A stretch of 22,459 nucleotides of DNA from Liolophura sinensis (taxonomy: Eukaryota > Mollusca > Polyplacophora > Chitonida > Chitonidae). Within the stretch, counting starts at the first letter, position 1. The number at the start of each line of letters is the position of its first letter. Where the stretch lies: contig NW_027018483.1 in assembly GCF_032854445.1 (NCBI RefSeq), positions 1 through 22,459 of the forward strand. Reading direction: 5' to 3'. The translations under genes were made by a program, and so were the position numbers. Below the pieces are notes generated by a model. It was not told where the DNA came from and searched no databases. It worked only from the letters and a program-made list of their open reading frames with translations. Of the stretch, positions 1 through 9,371 are shown piece after piece.

Positions 1-553
1 ACCACACCATTTGTACATAAAAAACACAAAGTACTAGATACAGTGTGCTGTAAAAAGTACAATTGACACTGACCCACATCAATAAGGTGCCAAAAGATGC
101 GGGAATTGGGCCAGGCATCGCAGCTGTTTAAAAAAATTTGCTAATTTCCCTGGTTTCCAAGGAGTAAGAACCGTTGTTAGGCACGTGATTTTGTCATCAA
201 TGATCATTCAATTGTCGCTACAGCCAAAAGCATTAGTCGGAGAGCAACGCGGTTTGCACCATTCGATTTCTCGTCAAAAAATACGTCGGATTAGCCTCTT
301 ACCAGCAGCACTGGAACAGTTTTTCCACTTTTGCATTTTTGACTGGTCTTTTGTTAATTGAAATCGGCTACACTGTACTATGTACCATCGCGACTAGTCA
401 TTACTATATTCAACTTTTGACTATAAGTTATGTGTCCTTTGGTAGCCCAGAAGACGTCAAATCTTTGGGCTAAGCCCATTTAACTCACCCAGCAATTGTC
501 TTACTTCTAAGTCCAAGACAATCTCAATGTCTATATCTACGTGTAGAAAAAAA
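1..553 (+). repeat. Monomer 1 (class H)
   Basis: Has CATCGCAGCTG (one G fewer than CATCGGCAGCTG), TTGCTAA and GAACCGTTGTTAGG, which define class H. Private indels include AATTGACACT near 63, a longer A/T run at 129-138 and extra A's at 547-554. Also carries TGTGTCCTTTGG, shared with monomer 7. Confidence 0.93.
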
Positions 554-1109
554 ACCACACAATTTGTACATAAAAAACACAAAGTACTAGATACAGTGTG
601 CTGTAAAAAGTACAATTGAACACTGACCCCACATCAATAAGGTGCCAAAAGATGCGGGAATTGGGCCAGGCATCGCAGCTGTTTAAAAAATTGCTAATTT
701 CCCTGGTTTCCATGGAGTAAGAACCGTTGTTAGGCACGTGATTTTGTCATTCAATGATCATTCAATTGTCGCTACAGCCAAAAGCATTAGTCGGAGAGCA
801 ACGCGGTTTGCACCATTCGATTTCTCGTCAAAAAATTACGTCGGATTAGCCCTCTTACCAGCAGCACTGGAACAGTTTGTCCACTTTTGCATTTTGCCTG
901 GTCTTTTTGTTAATTGAAATCGGCTACACTGTACTATCTACCATCGCGACTGGTCATTACTATATTCACACTTTTGACTATAAGTTATGTGCCCTTTGGT
1001 AGCCCAGAAGACGTCAAATCTTTGGGCTAAGCCCATTTAACTCACCAAGCAATTGTCTTACTTCTAATTCCAAGAGACAATTTCAATGTCTTTATCTACG
1101 TGTAGAAAA
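554..1109 (+). repeat. Monomer 2 (class H), longest copy at 556 bp
   Basis: Class H like monomer 1 (CATCGCAGCTG, GAACCGTTGTTAGG) but with CTATCTACC and ACTGGTC in the 3' third. Insertions account for the length: CTGACCCCAC, AAATTACG, AGCCCTCTT, TTCACACTTTT and CCAAGAGACAA. Confidence 0.93.
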
Positions 1110-1661
1110 ACCACACCATTTGTACATAAAAAACACAAAAGTACTAAGATACAGTCTGCTGTAAAAAGTACAATTAAACACTGACCACATCAATAAGGTG
1201 CCAAAAGATGCGGAATTTGGCCAGGCATCGGCAGCTGTTTAAAAAATTGCAAATTTCCCTGGTTTCCAGGGAGTAAGAGCCGTTTCTAGGCACGTGATGT
1301 TGTCATCAATGATCATTCAAATTGTCGCTACAGCCAAAAGTATTGGTCGGAGAGCAACGCGGTTTGCACCATTCGATATCTCGTCAAAAAATACGTCGGA
1401 TTAGCCTCTTACCAGGCAGCACTGGAACAGTTTCTCCACTTTTGCATTTTTGCCTGGTCTTTTTGTTAATTGAAATCGGCTACACTGTACTATGTACCAT
1501 CGCGTCTAGTCATTACTGTATTCAACTTTGACTATAAGTTATGTGCCCTTTGGTAGCCCAGAAGACGTCAAATCTTTGGGCTAAGCCCATTTAACTCACC
1601 CAGCAATTGTCTTAATTCTAAGTCCAAGACAATCTCAATGTCTTTATCTACGTGTAGAAAA
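1110..1661 (+). repeat. Monomer 3
   Basis: CAGTCTGCTG at the 5' end, CATCGGCAGCTG, GTTTCTAGGCACGTGATG, GCGTCTAGTC and a 3' end reading CTTAATTCTAAG, a mark shared with monomers 4 and 8. One-base insertions at ACAAAAGTACTAAG and CCAGGCAGC. Confidence 0.92.
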
Positions 1662-2212
1662 ACCACACCATTTGTACACAAAAAACACAAAGTACTAGAT
1701 ACAGTCTGCTGTAAAAAGTACAATTGAACACTGACCCACATCAATAAGGTGCCAAAAGATGCGGAATTGGGCCAGGCATCGGCAGCTGTTTAAAAAATTG
1801 CAAATTTCCCCTGGTTTCCATGGAGTAAGAGCCGTTTCTAGGCAATGTGATGTTGTCATCAATGATCATTCAATTGTCGCTACAGCCAAATGTATTGGTC
1901 GGAGAGCAACGCGGTTTGCACCATTCGATTTCTCGTCACAAAATACGTCGGATTATCCTCTTACCAGCAGCACTGAACAGTTTTTCCACTTTTGCATTTT
2001 TGCCTGGTCTTTTTGTTAATTGAAATCGGCTACACTGTACTATGTACCATCGCGACTAGTCATTACTATATTCAACTTTTGACTATAAGTTATGTGCCCT
2101 TTGGTAGCCCAGAAGACGTCAAATCTTTGGGCTAAGCCCATTTAACTCACCCAGCAATTGTCCTAATTCTAAGTCCAAGACAATCTCAATGTCTTTATCT
2201 ACGTGTAGAAAA
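1662..2212 (+). repeat. Monomer 4
   Basis: Carries ATGTATTGG (for AAGTATTGG) and TCACAAAA. The CACGTG site is replaced by CAATGTGATG. Ends CCTAATTCTAAG like monomers 3 and 8. ACACTGAACAG near 1971 lacks one G. Confidence 0.92.
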
Positions 2213-2765
2213 ACCACACCATTTGTACATAAAAAACACAAAGTACTAGGTTCAGTCTGCTGTAAAAAAGTACAATTGAACACTGACCCACATCAATAAG
2301 GTGCCAAAAGATGCGGAATTGGGCCAGGCATTGGCCAGCTGTTTAAAAAAATTGCAAATTTCCCTGGTTTCCATGGAGTAAGAGCCGTTTCTAGGCAAGT
2401 GATCTTGTCATCAATGATCATTCAATTGTCGCTACAGCCAAATGTATTGGTGGAGAGCAACGCGGTTTGCACCATTCGATTTGTCGTCACAAAATACGTC
2501 GGATTAGCCTCTTACCAGCAGCACTGGAACAGTTTTTCCACTTTTGGCATTTTTGCCTGGTCTTTTTGTTAATTGAAATCGGCTACACTGTACTATGTAC
2601 CATCGCGGCTGGTCATTACTATTTTCAACTTATGACTATAAGTTATGTGCCCTACGGTAGCCCAGAGACGTCAAATCTTTTGGGGCTAAGCCCATTTAAC
2701 TCACCAGCAATTGTCTTACTTCTAAGTCCAAGACAATCTCAATGTCTTTATCTACGTGTAGAAAA
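2213..2765 (+). repeat. Monomer 5
   Basis: Shares ATGTATTGG and TCACAAAA with monomer 4. Introduces GCGGCTGGTC and TATTTTCAAC, both shared with monomer 6. CCTACGG and CAAGTGATCTTG are private. Indels include TTTTGGGGCTAAG and CCAGAGACG. Confidence 0.92.
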
Positions 2766-3316
2766 ACCACACCATTTGTACATAAAAAACACAAAGTACT
2801 AGATACAGTGTGCTGTAAAAAGTACAATTGAACACTGACCCACATCAATAAGGTGCCAAAAGATGCGGAATTGGGCCAGGCATCGGCAGCTGTTTAAAAA
2901 ATTGCAAATTTCCCTGGTTTCCATGGAGTAAGAGCCGTTTCTAGGCACGTAATGTTGTCATCAATGATCATTCAATTGTCGCTACAGCCAAAAGTATTGG
3001 TCGGAGAGCAACGCGGTTTGCACCATTCGATTTCTTGTCAAAAAAATACGTCGGATTAGCCTCTTACAAGCAGCACTGGAACAGTTTTTTCCACTTTTGC
3101 ATTTTTGCCTGGTCTTTTGTTAATTGAAATCGGCTACACTGTACTATGTACCATCGCGGCTGGTCATTACTATTTTCAACTTTTGACTATAAGTTATGTG
3201 CCCTTCGGTAGCCCAGAAGACGTCAAATCTTTGGGCTAAGCCATTTAACTCATCCAGCAATTGTCTTACTTCTAAGTCCAAGACAATCTCAATGTCCTTT
3301 ATCTACGTGTAGAAAA
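2766..3316 (+). repeat. Monomer 6
   Basis: CACGTAATG in place of CACGTGATG, TTTCTTGTCAAA and CTTACAAGCAGC are shared only with monomer 8, two units downstream. The 3' third (GCGGCTGGTC, TATTTTCAAC, CCCTTCGG) instead follows monomer 5. Confidence 0.92.
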
Positions 3317-3871
3317 ACCACACCATTTGTACATAAAAAACACAAAGTACTAGATACAGTGTGCTGTAAAAAGTACAATTGAACACTGACCCACATCAAT
3401 AAGGTGCCAAAAGATGCGGAATTGGGCCAGGCAATCGGCAGCTGTTAAAAAATTGCAAATTTCCCCTGGTTTCCATGGAGTAAGAGCCGTTTCTAGGTAA
3501 GTGATGTTTGTCATCAATGATCATTCAATTGTCGCTACAGCCAAAAGTATTGGTCGGAGAAGCAACGCGGTTTGCACCATTCGATTTCTCGTCAAAAAAT
3601 ACGTCGGATTAGCCTTTTTACCAGCAGCACTGGAAACAGTTTTTCCACTTTTGCATTTTTGCCCTGGTCTTTTTGTTAATTGAAATCGGCTACACTGTAC
3701 TATGTACCATCGCGACTAGTCATTACTATATTCAACTTTTGACTATAAGTTATGTGTCCTTTGGTAGCCCAGAAGACGTCAAATCTTTGGGCTAAGCCAT
3801 TTAACTCACCCAGCAATTGTCTTACTTCTAAGTCCAAGACAATCTCAATGTCTTTATCTACGTGTAGAAAA
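3317..3871 (+). repeat. Monomer 7
   Basis: GGTAAGTGATG replaces the CACGTG site. TGTGTCCTTTGG matches monomer 1. Several one-base insertions (GCAATCGGCAG, TTTCCCCTGG, GGAGAAGCAACG, GGAAACAG, GCCCTGG) bring it to 555 bp. Confidence 0.92.
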
Positions 3872-4423
3872 ACCACACCATTTGTACATAAAAAACACAA
3901 AGTACTAGATACAGTGTGCTGTAAAAAGTACAATTTGAACACTGACCCACATCAATAAGGTGCCAAAAGATGCGGAATTGGGCCAGGCATCGGCAGCTGT
4001 TTAAAAAATTGCAAATTTCCCTGGTTTCCATGGAGTAAGAGCCGTTTCTAGGCACGTAATGTTGTCATCAATGATCATTCAATTGTCGCTACAGCCAAAA
4101 GTATTGGTCGGAGAGCAACGCGGTTTGCACCATTCGATTTCTTGTCAAAAAATACGTCGGATTAGCCTCTTACAAGCAGCACTGGAACAGTTTTTCCACT
4201 TTTGCATTTTTGCCTGGTCTTTTTGTTAATTGAAATCGTCTACACTGTACTATGTACCATCGCGACTAGTCATTACTATATTCAACTTTTGACTATAAGT
4301 TATGTGCCCTTTGGTAGCCCAGAAGACGTCAAATCTTTGGGCTAAGCCCATTTAACTCACCCAGCAATTGTCTTAATTCTAAGTCCAAGACAATCTCAAT
4401 GTCTTTATTCTACGTGTAGAAAA
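3872..4423 (+). repeat. Monomer 8, apparent hybrid
   Basis: The first ~310 bp carry the monomer 6 marks (CACGTAATG, TTCTTGTC, TTACAAGCAGC ending at 4180). From ACTAGTC near 4265 onward it carries monomer 3/4 marks, including CTTAATTCTAAG. This suggests an exchange between roughly 4180 and 4265. AATCGTCTACAC is private. Confidence 0.85.
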
Positions 4424-4976
4424 ACCACACCATTTGTACATAAAAAACACAAAGTACTAGATACAGTGTGCTGTAAAAAGTACAATTGAACACTGACCCA
4501 CATGAATAAGGTGCCCAAAAGATGCGGAATGGGGGCCAGGCATCGGCAGCTTGTTTAAAAAATTGCAAATTTCCTGGTTTCCATGGAGTAAGTGCCGTTT
4601 CTAGGCAAGTGATGTTGTCATCAATGATCATTCAATTGTCGCTACAGCCAAATGTATTAGTCGGAGAGGCAACGCGGTTTGCACCATTCGATTTCTCGTC
4701 AAAAATACGTCGGATTAGCCTCTTACACCAGCACACTGGAACAGTTTTTCCACTTTTGCATTTTTGCCTGGTCTTTTTGTAATTGAAATCGGCTACACTG
4801 TACTATCTACCATCGCGACTGGTCATTACTATATTTCAACTTTTGACTATAAGTTATGTGCCCTTCGGTAGCCCAGAAGACGTCAAATCTTTGGGCTAAG
4901 CCCATTTAACTCATCCAGCAATTGTCTTACTTCTAAATCCAAGATAATCTCAATGTCTTTATCTACGTGTAGAAAA
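4424..4976 (+). repeat. Monomer 9, last indel-rich copy
   Basis: CAAGTGATG, ATGTATTAG, CTATCTACC and ACTGGTC. The region 4505-4735 has several private indels: GTGCCCAAAAG, AATGGGGGCC, AGCTTGTTT, AGAGGCAACG and TTACACCAGCAC. Ends CTAAATCCAAGATAATC. Confidence 0.92.
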
Positions 4977-5526
4977 ACCACACCATTTTGTACATAAAAA
5001 ACACAAAGTACTAGATACAGTGTGCTGTAAAAAGTACAATTGAACACTGACCCACATCAATAAGGTGCCAAAAGATGCGGAATTGGGCCAGGCATCGGCA
5101 GCTGTTAAAAAATTGCAAATTTCCCTGGTTTCCATGTAGTATAAGCCGTTGCTAGGCACGTGATTTTGTCATCAATGATCATTCAATTGTCGCTACAGCC
5201 AAAAGTATTGGTCGGAGAGCAACGCGGTTTGCACCATTCGATTTCTCGTCAAAAAATACGTCGGATTAGCCTCTTACCAGCAGCACTGGAACAGTTTTTC
5301 CACTTTTGCATTTTTGCCTGGTCTTTTTGTTAATTGAAATCGGCTACACTGTACTATGTACCATCGCGACTGGTCATTACTATATTCAACTTTTGACTAT
5401 AAGTTATGTGCCCTTTGGTAGCCCAGAAGACGTCAAATCTTTGGGCTAAGCCCATTTAACTCATCCAGCAATTGTCTTATTTCTAGGTCGAAGAAAATCT
5501 CAATGTCTTTATCTACGTGTAGAAAA
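4977..5526 (+). repeat. Monomer 10 (class E)
   Basis: First copy with CATGTAGTATAAGCCGTTGC, the class E mark, and with the 3' variant TTCTAGGTCGAAGAAAATC that recurs in later C, D and E copies. Indels nearly vanish from here on. Confidence 0.93.
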
Positions 5527-6075
5527 ACCACACCATTTGTACATAAAAAACACAAAGTACTAGATACAGTGTGCTGTAAAAAGTACAATTGAACACTGAC
5601 CCACATCAATAAGGTACCAAAAGATGCGGAATTGGGCCAGGCATCGGCAGCTGTTTAAAAAATTGCAAATTTCCCTGGTTTCCATGGAGTAAGAGCCGTT
5701 TCTAGGCAAGTGATGTTGTCATCAATGATCATTCAATTGTCGCTACAGCCAAAAGCATTGGTCGGAGAGCAACGCGGTTTGCACCATTCGATTTCTCGTC
5801 ACAAAATACGTCGGATTAGCCTCTTACCAGCAGCACTGGAACAGTTTTTCCACTTTTGCATTTTTGCCTGGTCTTTTTGTTAATTGAAATCGGCTACACT
5901 GTACTATCTACCATCGCGACTGGTCATTACTATATTCAAATTTGACTATAAGTTATGTGCCCTTCGGTAGCCCAGAAGACGTCAAATCTTTGGGCTATGC
6001 CCATTTAACTCATCCAGCAATTGTCTTATTTCTAGGTCGAAGACAATCTCAAAGTCTATATCTACGTGTAGAAAA
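5527..6075 (+). repeat. Monomer 11 (D-like)
   Basis: CAAGTGATG, AAAGCATTGG, TCACAAAA, CCCTTCGG and GGCTATGCCC, a combination resembling the later class D copies at 15970 and 19268. Private marks are GGTACCAAAAG and CAAAGTCTATATC. Confidence 0.93.
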
Positions 6076-6625
6076 ACCACACCATTTGTACATAAAAAAC
6101 ACAAAGTACTAGATACAGTGTGCTGTAAAAAGTACAATTGCACACTGACCCACATCAATAAGGTGCCAAAAGATGCGGAATTGGGCCAGGCATCGGCAGC
6201 TGTTTAAAAAATTGCAAATTTCCCTGGTTTCCATGGAGTAAGAACCGTTGTTAATCACGTGATTTAGTCATCAATGATCATTCAATTGTCGCTACAGCCA
6301 AAAGTATTGGTCGGAGAGCAACGCGGTTTGCACCATTCGATTTCTCGTCAAAAAATACGTCGGATTAGCCTCTTACCAGCAGCACTGGAACAGTTTTTCC
6401 ACTTTTGCATTTTTGCCTGTTCTTTTTGTTAATTGAAATCGGCTACACTGTACTATGTACCATCGCGACTAGTCATTACTATATTCAACTTTTGACTATA
6501 AGTTATGTGCCCTTTGGTAGCCCAGATCACGTCAAATCTTTGGGCTAAGCCCATTTAACTCACCCAGCAATTGTCTTACTTCTAAGTCCAAGACAATCTC
6601 AATGTCTTTATCTACGTGTAGAAAA
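6076..6625 (+). repeat. Monomer 12 (H/G type)
   Basis: GAACCGTTGTTAATCACGTG in the middle and GCCTGTTCTT with AGATCACGTC in the 3' half. The last two recur together in monomers 20 and 32. Contains the 12-bp palindrome annotated at 6253-6264. Confidence 0.93.
6253..6264. other. 12-bp perfect palindrome AATCACGTGATT
   Basis: Unique to monomer 12, where GGCACGTGAT has become AATCACGTGATT, extending the E-box symmetry to 12 bp. Two private substitutions (GG to AA) create it. Confidence 0.6.
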
Positions 6626-7174
6626 ACCACACCATTTGTACATAAAAAACACAAAGTACTAGATACAGTGTGCTGTAAAAAGTACAATTGAACACTGACC
6701 CACATCAATAAGGTGCCAAGAGATGCGGAATTGGGCCAGGCATCGCAGCTGTTTAAAAAATTGCTAATTTCCCTGGTTTCCATGGAGTAAGAACCGTTGT
6801 TAAGCACGTGATTTTGTCATCAATTATCATTCAATTGTCGCTACAGCCAAAAGCATTAGTCGGAGAGCAACACGGTTTGCACCATTCGATTTCTCGTCAC
6901 AAAATACGTCGGATTAGCCTCTTACCAGCAGCACTGGAACAGTTTTTCCACTTTTGCATTTTTGCCTGGTCTTTTTGTTAATTGAAATCGGCTACACTGT
7001 ACTATCTACCATCGCGACTGGTCATTACTATATTCAACTTTTGACTATAAGTTATGTGCCCTTCGGTAGCCGAGAAGACGTCAAATCTTTGGGCTAAGCC
7101 CATTTAACTCACCCAGCAATTGTCTTATTTCTAGGTCGAAGACAATCTCAATGTCTTTATCTACGTGTAGAAAA
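6626..7174 (+). repeat. Monomer 13 (class H)
   Basis: CCAAGAGATGC, CAATTATCATT and CAACACGG are shared only with monomer 21, eight units on. Its 3' end (CCCTTCGG, GCCGAGAAG, TTCTAGGTCGAAGAC) is not. Confidence 0.93.
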
Positions 7175-7353
7175 ACCACACCATTTGTACATAAAAAACA
7201 CAAAGTACTAGATACAGTGTGCTGTAAAAAGTACAATTGAACACTGACCCACATCAATAAGGTGCCAAAAGATGCGGAATTGGGCCAGGCATCGCAGCTG
7301 TTTAAAAAATTGCTAATTTCCCTGGTTTCCATGGAGTAAGAACCGTTGTTAGG

Positions 7354-7361
7354 CACGTGAT
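7354..7361. other. CACGTGAT octamer (E-box / CDEI-like), reference copy
   Basis: Shown on monomer 14 at about base 180 of the unit. CACGTG is the palindromic E-box core bound by bHLH-zipper proteins. Its reverse complement ATCACGTG fits RTCACRTG, the yeast CDEI centromere element bound by Cbf1. I count it intact in 27 of 41 monomers. It is replaced by AAGTGAT, CACTTGAT, CACGTAAT or ATGTGAT in monomers 4-9, 11, 16, 17, 20, 26, 30, 36 and 39. An 8-bp match in a repeated unit may be chance; no binding is demonstrated. Confidence 0.45.
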
Positions 7362-7370
7362 TTTGTCATC

Positions 7371-7380
7371 AATGATCATT
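7371..7380. other. 10-bp palindrome AATGATCATT, reference copy
   Basis: A perfect self-complementary decamer 9 bases after the CACGTGAT octamer, present in most monomers. It is broken in class D (CGATGATTATT), class B (last T pair: CATTTAATTG follows) and in copies reading AATTATC or AATAATC. It is followed in most copies by another short palindrome, CAATTG. Confidence 0.6.
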
Positions 7381-7638
7381 CAATTGTCCCTACAGCGAAA
7401 AGCATTAGTCGGAGAGCAACGCGGTTTGCACCATTCGATTTCTCGTCACAAAATAAGTCGGATTAGCCTCTTACCAGCAGCACTGGAACAGTTTTTCCAC
7501 TTTTGCATTTTTGCCTGGTCTTTTTGTTAATTGAAATCGGCTACACTGTACTATCTACCATCGCGACTGGTCATTACTATATTCAACTTTTGACTATAAG
7601 TTATGTGCCCTTTGGTAGCCCAGAAGACGTCAAATCTT

Positions 7639-7651
7639 TGGGCTAAGCCCA
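7639..7651. other. Inverted repeat TGGGCT-A-AGCCCA, reference copy
   Basis: Six-base arms around a single central base, near base 465 of the monomer. Class A has TGGGCT-T-AGCCCA, which changes only the unpaired centre. GGCTATGCCC in monomers 11, 30 and 36 and GGCTATACCC in monomer 31 weaken the symmetry. Too short to extrude alone; it may simply be a symmetric protein site. Confidence 0.55.
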
Positions 7652-7667
7652 TTTAACTCACCCAGCA

Positions 7668-7706
7668 ATTGTCTTACTTCTAAGTCCAAGACAATCTCAA
7701 TGTCTT
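7668..7706. other. Two mutually exclusive hairpins near monomer 3' end, reference copy
   Basis: ATTGTCTT (7668-7675) pairs with AAGACAAT (7688-7695) across a 12-base loop. The same AAGACA (7688-7693) can instead pair with a second TGTCTT (7701-7706) across a 7-base loop. The middle segment can join only one partner. In the AAGAAAATC variant (monomers 10, 18, 19, 23, 25, 29, 30, 35, 36, 38) one pair of each stem is lost. Confidence 0.5.
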
Positions 7707-7723
7707 TATCTACGTGTAGAAAA

Positions 7724-8273
7724 ACCACACCATTTGTACATAAAAAACAAAAAGTACTAGATACAGTCTGCTGTAAAAAGTACAATTGAACACTGACCCA
7801 CATCAATAAGGTGCCAAAAGATGCGGAATTGGGCCAGGCATCGGCAGCTGTTTAAAAAATTGCAAATTTCCCTGGTTTCCATGGAGTAAGAGCCGTTTCT
7901 AGGCACGTGATGTTGTCATCAATAATCATTTAATTGTCGCTACAGCCAAAAGTATTGGTCGGAGAGCAACGCGGTTTGCACCATTCGATTTCTCGTCAAA
8001 AAATACGTCGGATTAGCCTCTTACCAGCAGCACTGGAACAGTTTTTCCACTTTTGCATTTTTGCCTGGTCTTTTTGTTAATTGAAATCGGCTACACTGTA
8101 CTATGTACCATCGCGACTGGTCATTACTATATTCAACTTTTGACTATAAGTTATGTGCCCTTTGGTAGCCCAGAAGACGTCAAATCTTTGGGCTAAGCCC
8201 ATTTAACTCATCCAGCAATTTTCTTACTTCTAAGTCCAAGACAATCTCAATGTCTTTATCTACGTGTAGAAAA
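7724..8273 (+). repeat. Monomer 15 (class B)
   Basis: CATTTAATTG and CAATTTTCTTAC, the class B marks, plus AACAAAAAG near the 5' end, shared only with monomer 22. CAATAATC near 7921 breaks the AATGATCATT palindrome. Confidence 0.93.
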
Positions 8274-8822
8274 ACCACACCATTTGTACATAAAAAACAC
8301 AAAGTACTAGATACAGTCTGCTGTATAAAGTACAATTGAACACTGACCCACATCAATAAGGTGCCAAAAGATGCGGAATTGGGCAAGGCATCGGCAGCTG
8401 TTTAAAAAATTGCAAATTTCCCTGGTTTCCATGGAGTAAGAGCCGTTTCTAGGCACTTGATGTTGTCATCAATGATCATTCAATTGTCGCTACAGCCAAA
8501 AGTATTGGTCGGAGAGCAACGCGGTTTGCACCATTCGATTTCTCGTCAAAAAATACGTCGGATTAGCCTCTTACCAGCAGCACTGGAACAGTTTTTCTAC
8601 TTTTGCATTTTTGCCTGGTCTTTTTGTTAATTGAAATCGGCTACACTCTACTATGTACCATCGCGACTGGTCATTACTATATTCAACTTTGACTATAAGT
8701 TATGTGCCCTTTGGTAGCCCAGAAGACGTCAAATCTTTGGGCTTAGCCCATTTAACTCATCCATCAATTGTCTTACTTCTAAGTCCAAGACAATCTCAAT
8801 GTCTTTATCTACGTGTAGAAAA
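8274..8822 (+). repeat. Monomer 16 (class A)
   Basis: First class A copy: TTTTTCTAC, CACTCTACTATG, GGCTTAGCCC and CCATCAATTG. Near twin of the next monomer. The one-T deletion AACTTTGAC, also in monomers 27, 33 and 40, opens a spurious 68-codon frame at 8653-8859. Confidence 0.93.
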
Positions 8823-9371
8823 ACCACACCATTTGTACATAAAAAACACAAAGTACTAGATACAGTCTGCTGTATAAAGTACAATTGAACACTGACCCAC
8901 ATCAATAAGGTGCCAAAAGATGCGGAATTGGGCAAGGCATCGGCAGCTGTTTAAAAAATTGCAAATTTCCCTGGTTTCCATGGAGTAAGAGCCGTTTCTA
9001 GGCACTTGATGTTGTCATCAATGATCATTCAATTGTCGCTACAGCCAAAAGTATTGGTCGGAGAGCAACGCGGTTTGCACCATTCGATTTCTCGTCAAAA
9101 AATACGTCGGATTAGCCTCTTACCAGCAGCACTGGAACAGTTTTTCTACTTTTGCATTTTTGCCTGGTCTTTTTGTTAATTGAAATCGGCTACACTCTAC
9201 TAGTACCATCGCGACTGGTCATTACTATATTCAACTTTTGACTATAAGTTATGTGCCCTTTGGTAGCCCAGAAGACGTCAAATCTTTGGGCTTAGCCCAT
9301 TTAACTCATCCATCAATTGTCTTACTTCTAAGTCCAAGACAATCTCAATGTCTTTATCTACGTGTAGAAAA
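8823..9371 (+). repeat. Monomer 17 (class A)
   Basis: Twin of monomer 16 with AACTTTTGAC restored and TACTAGTACC one base shorter. CACTTGATG abolishes the CACGTG site, as in its twin. Confidence 0.93.

Larger units (their letters stand above)
1..4976 (+). repeat. Left, indel-rich part of the array (monomers 1-9)
   Basis: Nine monomers of 553, 556, 552, 551, 553, 551, 555, 552 and 553 bp, against 548-551 bp for the rest of the window. The excess is mostly isolated one-base insertions and deletions, many in short homopolymers: extra A before 554, four C's near 625, an extra T and A in the 120-140 region, AAAAAAA near 3045. These are private to single copies. The change is abrupt at about 4977. 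Either this is an old, less homogenised flank of the array, or it is lower-quality consensus near a contig end. The sequence alone cannot separate the two; homopolymer bias leans to sequencing error. Confidence 0.85.
7175..7723 (+). repeat. Monomer 14 (class H), reference copy for motif positions
   Basis: CATCGCAGCTG, TTGCTAA and GAACCGTTGTTAGG with CTATCTACC, and a 3' end of the CTTACTTCTAAGTCC type. Private bases are GTCCCTACAGCG and AATAAGTCGG. The short symmetric motifs annotated below are positioned on this copy. Confidence 0.93.
8274..9371 (+). repeat. Recently duplicated adjacent monomer pair (16 and 17)
   Basis: Two successive 549-bp monomers share variants found nowhere else in the window: GTATAAAG for GTAAAAAG, GGGCAAGGCAT for GGGCCAGGCAT, and CACTTGATG for CACGTGATG. 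They also share the class A marks. The only differences I see are TACTATGTACC versus TACTAGTACC and AACTTTGAC versus AACTTTTGAC. Neighbours elsewhere are far less alike, so this is a young single-monomer tandem duplication, or possibly an assembly duplication. Confidence 0.88.

Noticed and set aside
2467-2802. Longest open frame (111 codons)
   Set aside because: It lies wholly within repeat sequence and is open only because of private indels in monomer 5. The equivalent frame is closed in most other copies, and no domain or coding bias is visible.
6532-6807. Repeated ~91-codon minus-strand frames, also at 7081, 16976 and 20271
   Set aside because: Same monomer region read backwards. Frames start and stop at satellite variants, exist on the opposite strand to other equally long frames, and have no upstream signals.
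7425-7445. tRNA-like pol III B box (ATTCGATTTC), hinting at a SINE origin
   Set aside because: Only the TTCGA core and a few flanking bases fit. No convincing A box lies at the right distance upstream and there is no tRNA fold.
7425-7460. CENP-B box in CATTCGATTTCTCGTC
   Set aside because: The TTCG start fits, but the central A and the CGGG of the box are absent, so the essential core is not met.
7175-7723. Internal ~183-bp subrepeats within the monomer
   Set aside because: Only short words recur (CAATTG, CATCAAT, CCTGGT). There is no aligned periodicity by eye.
8653-8859. Identical 68-codon frames recurring at 8653, 14699 and 17998, with a related frame at 21842
   Set aside because: They are the same class A segment, opened by the shared AACTTTGAC deletion. 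Monomer 17, an almost identical twin, lacks it. Conservation reflects satellite homogenisation, not protein selection.
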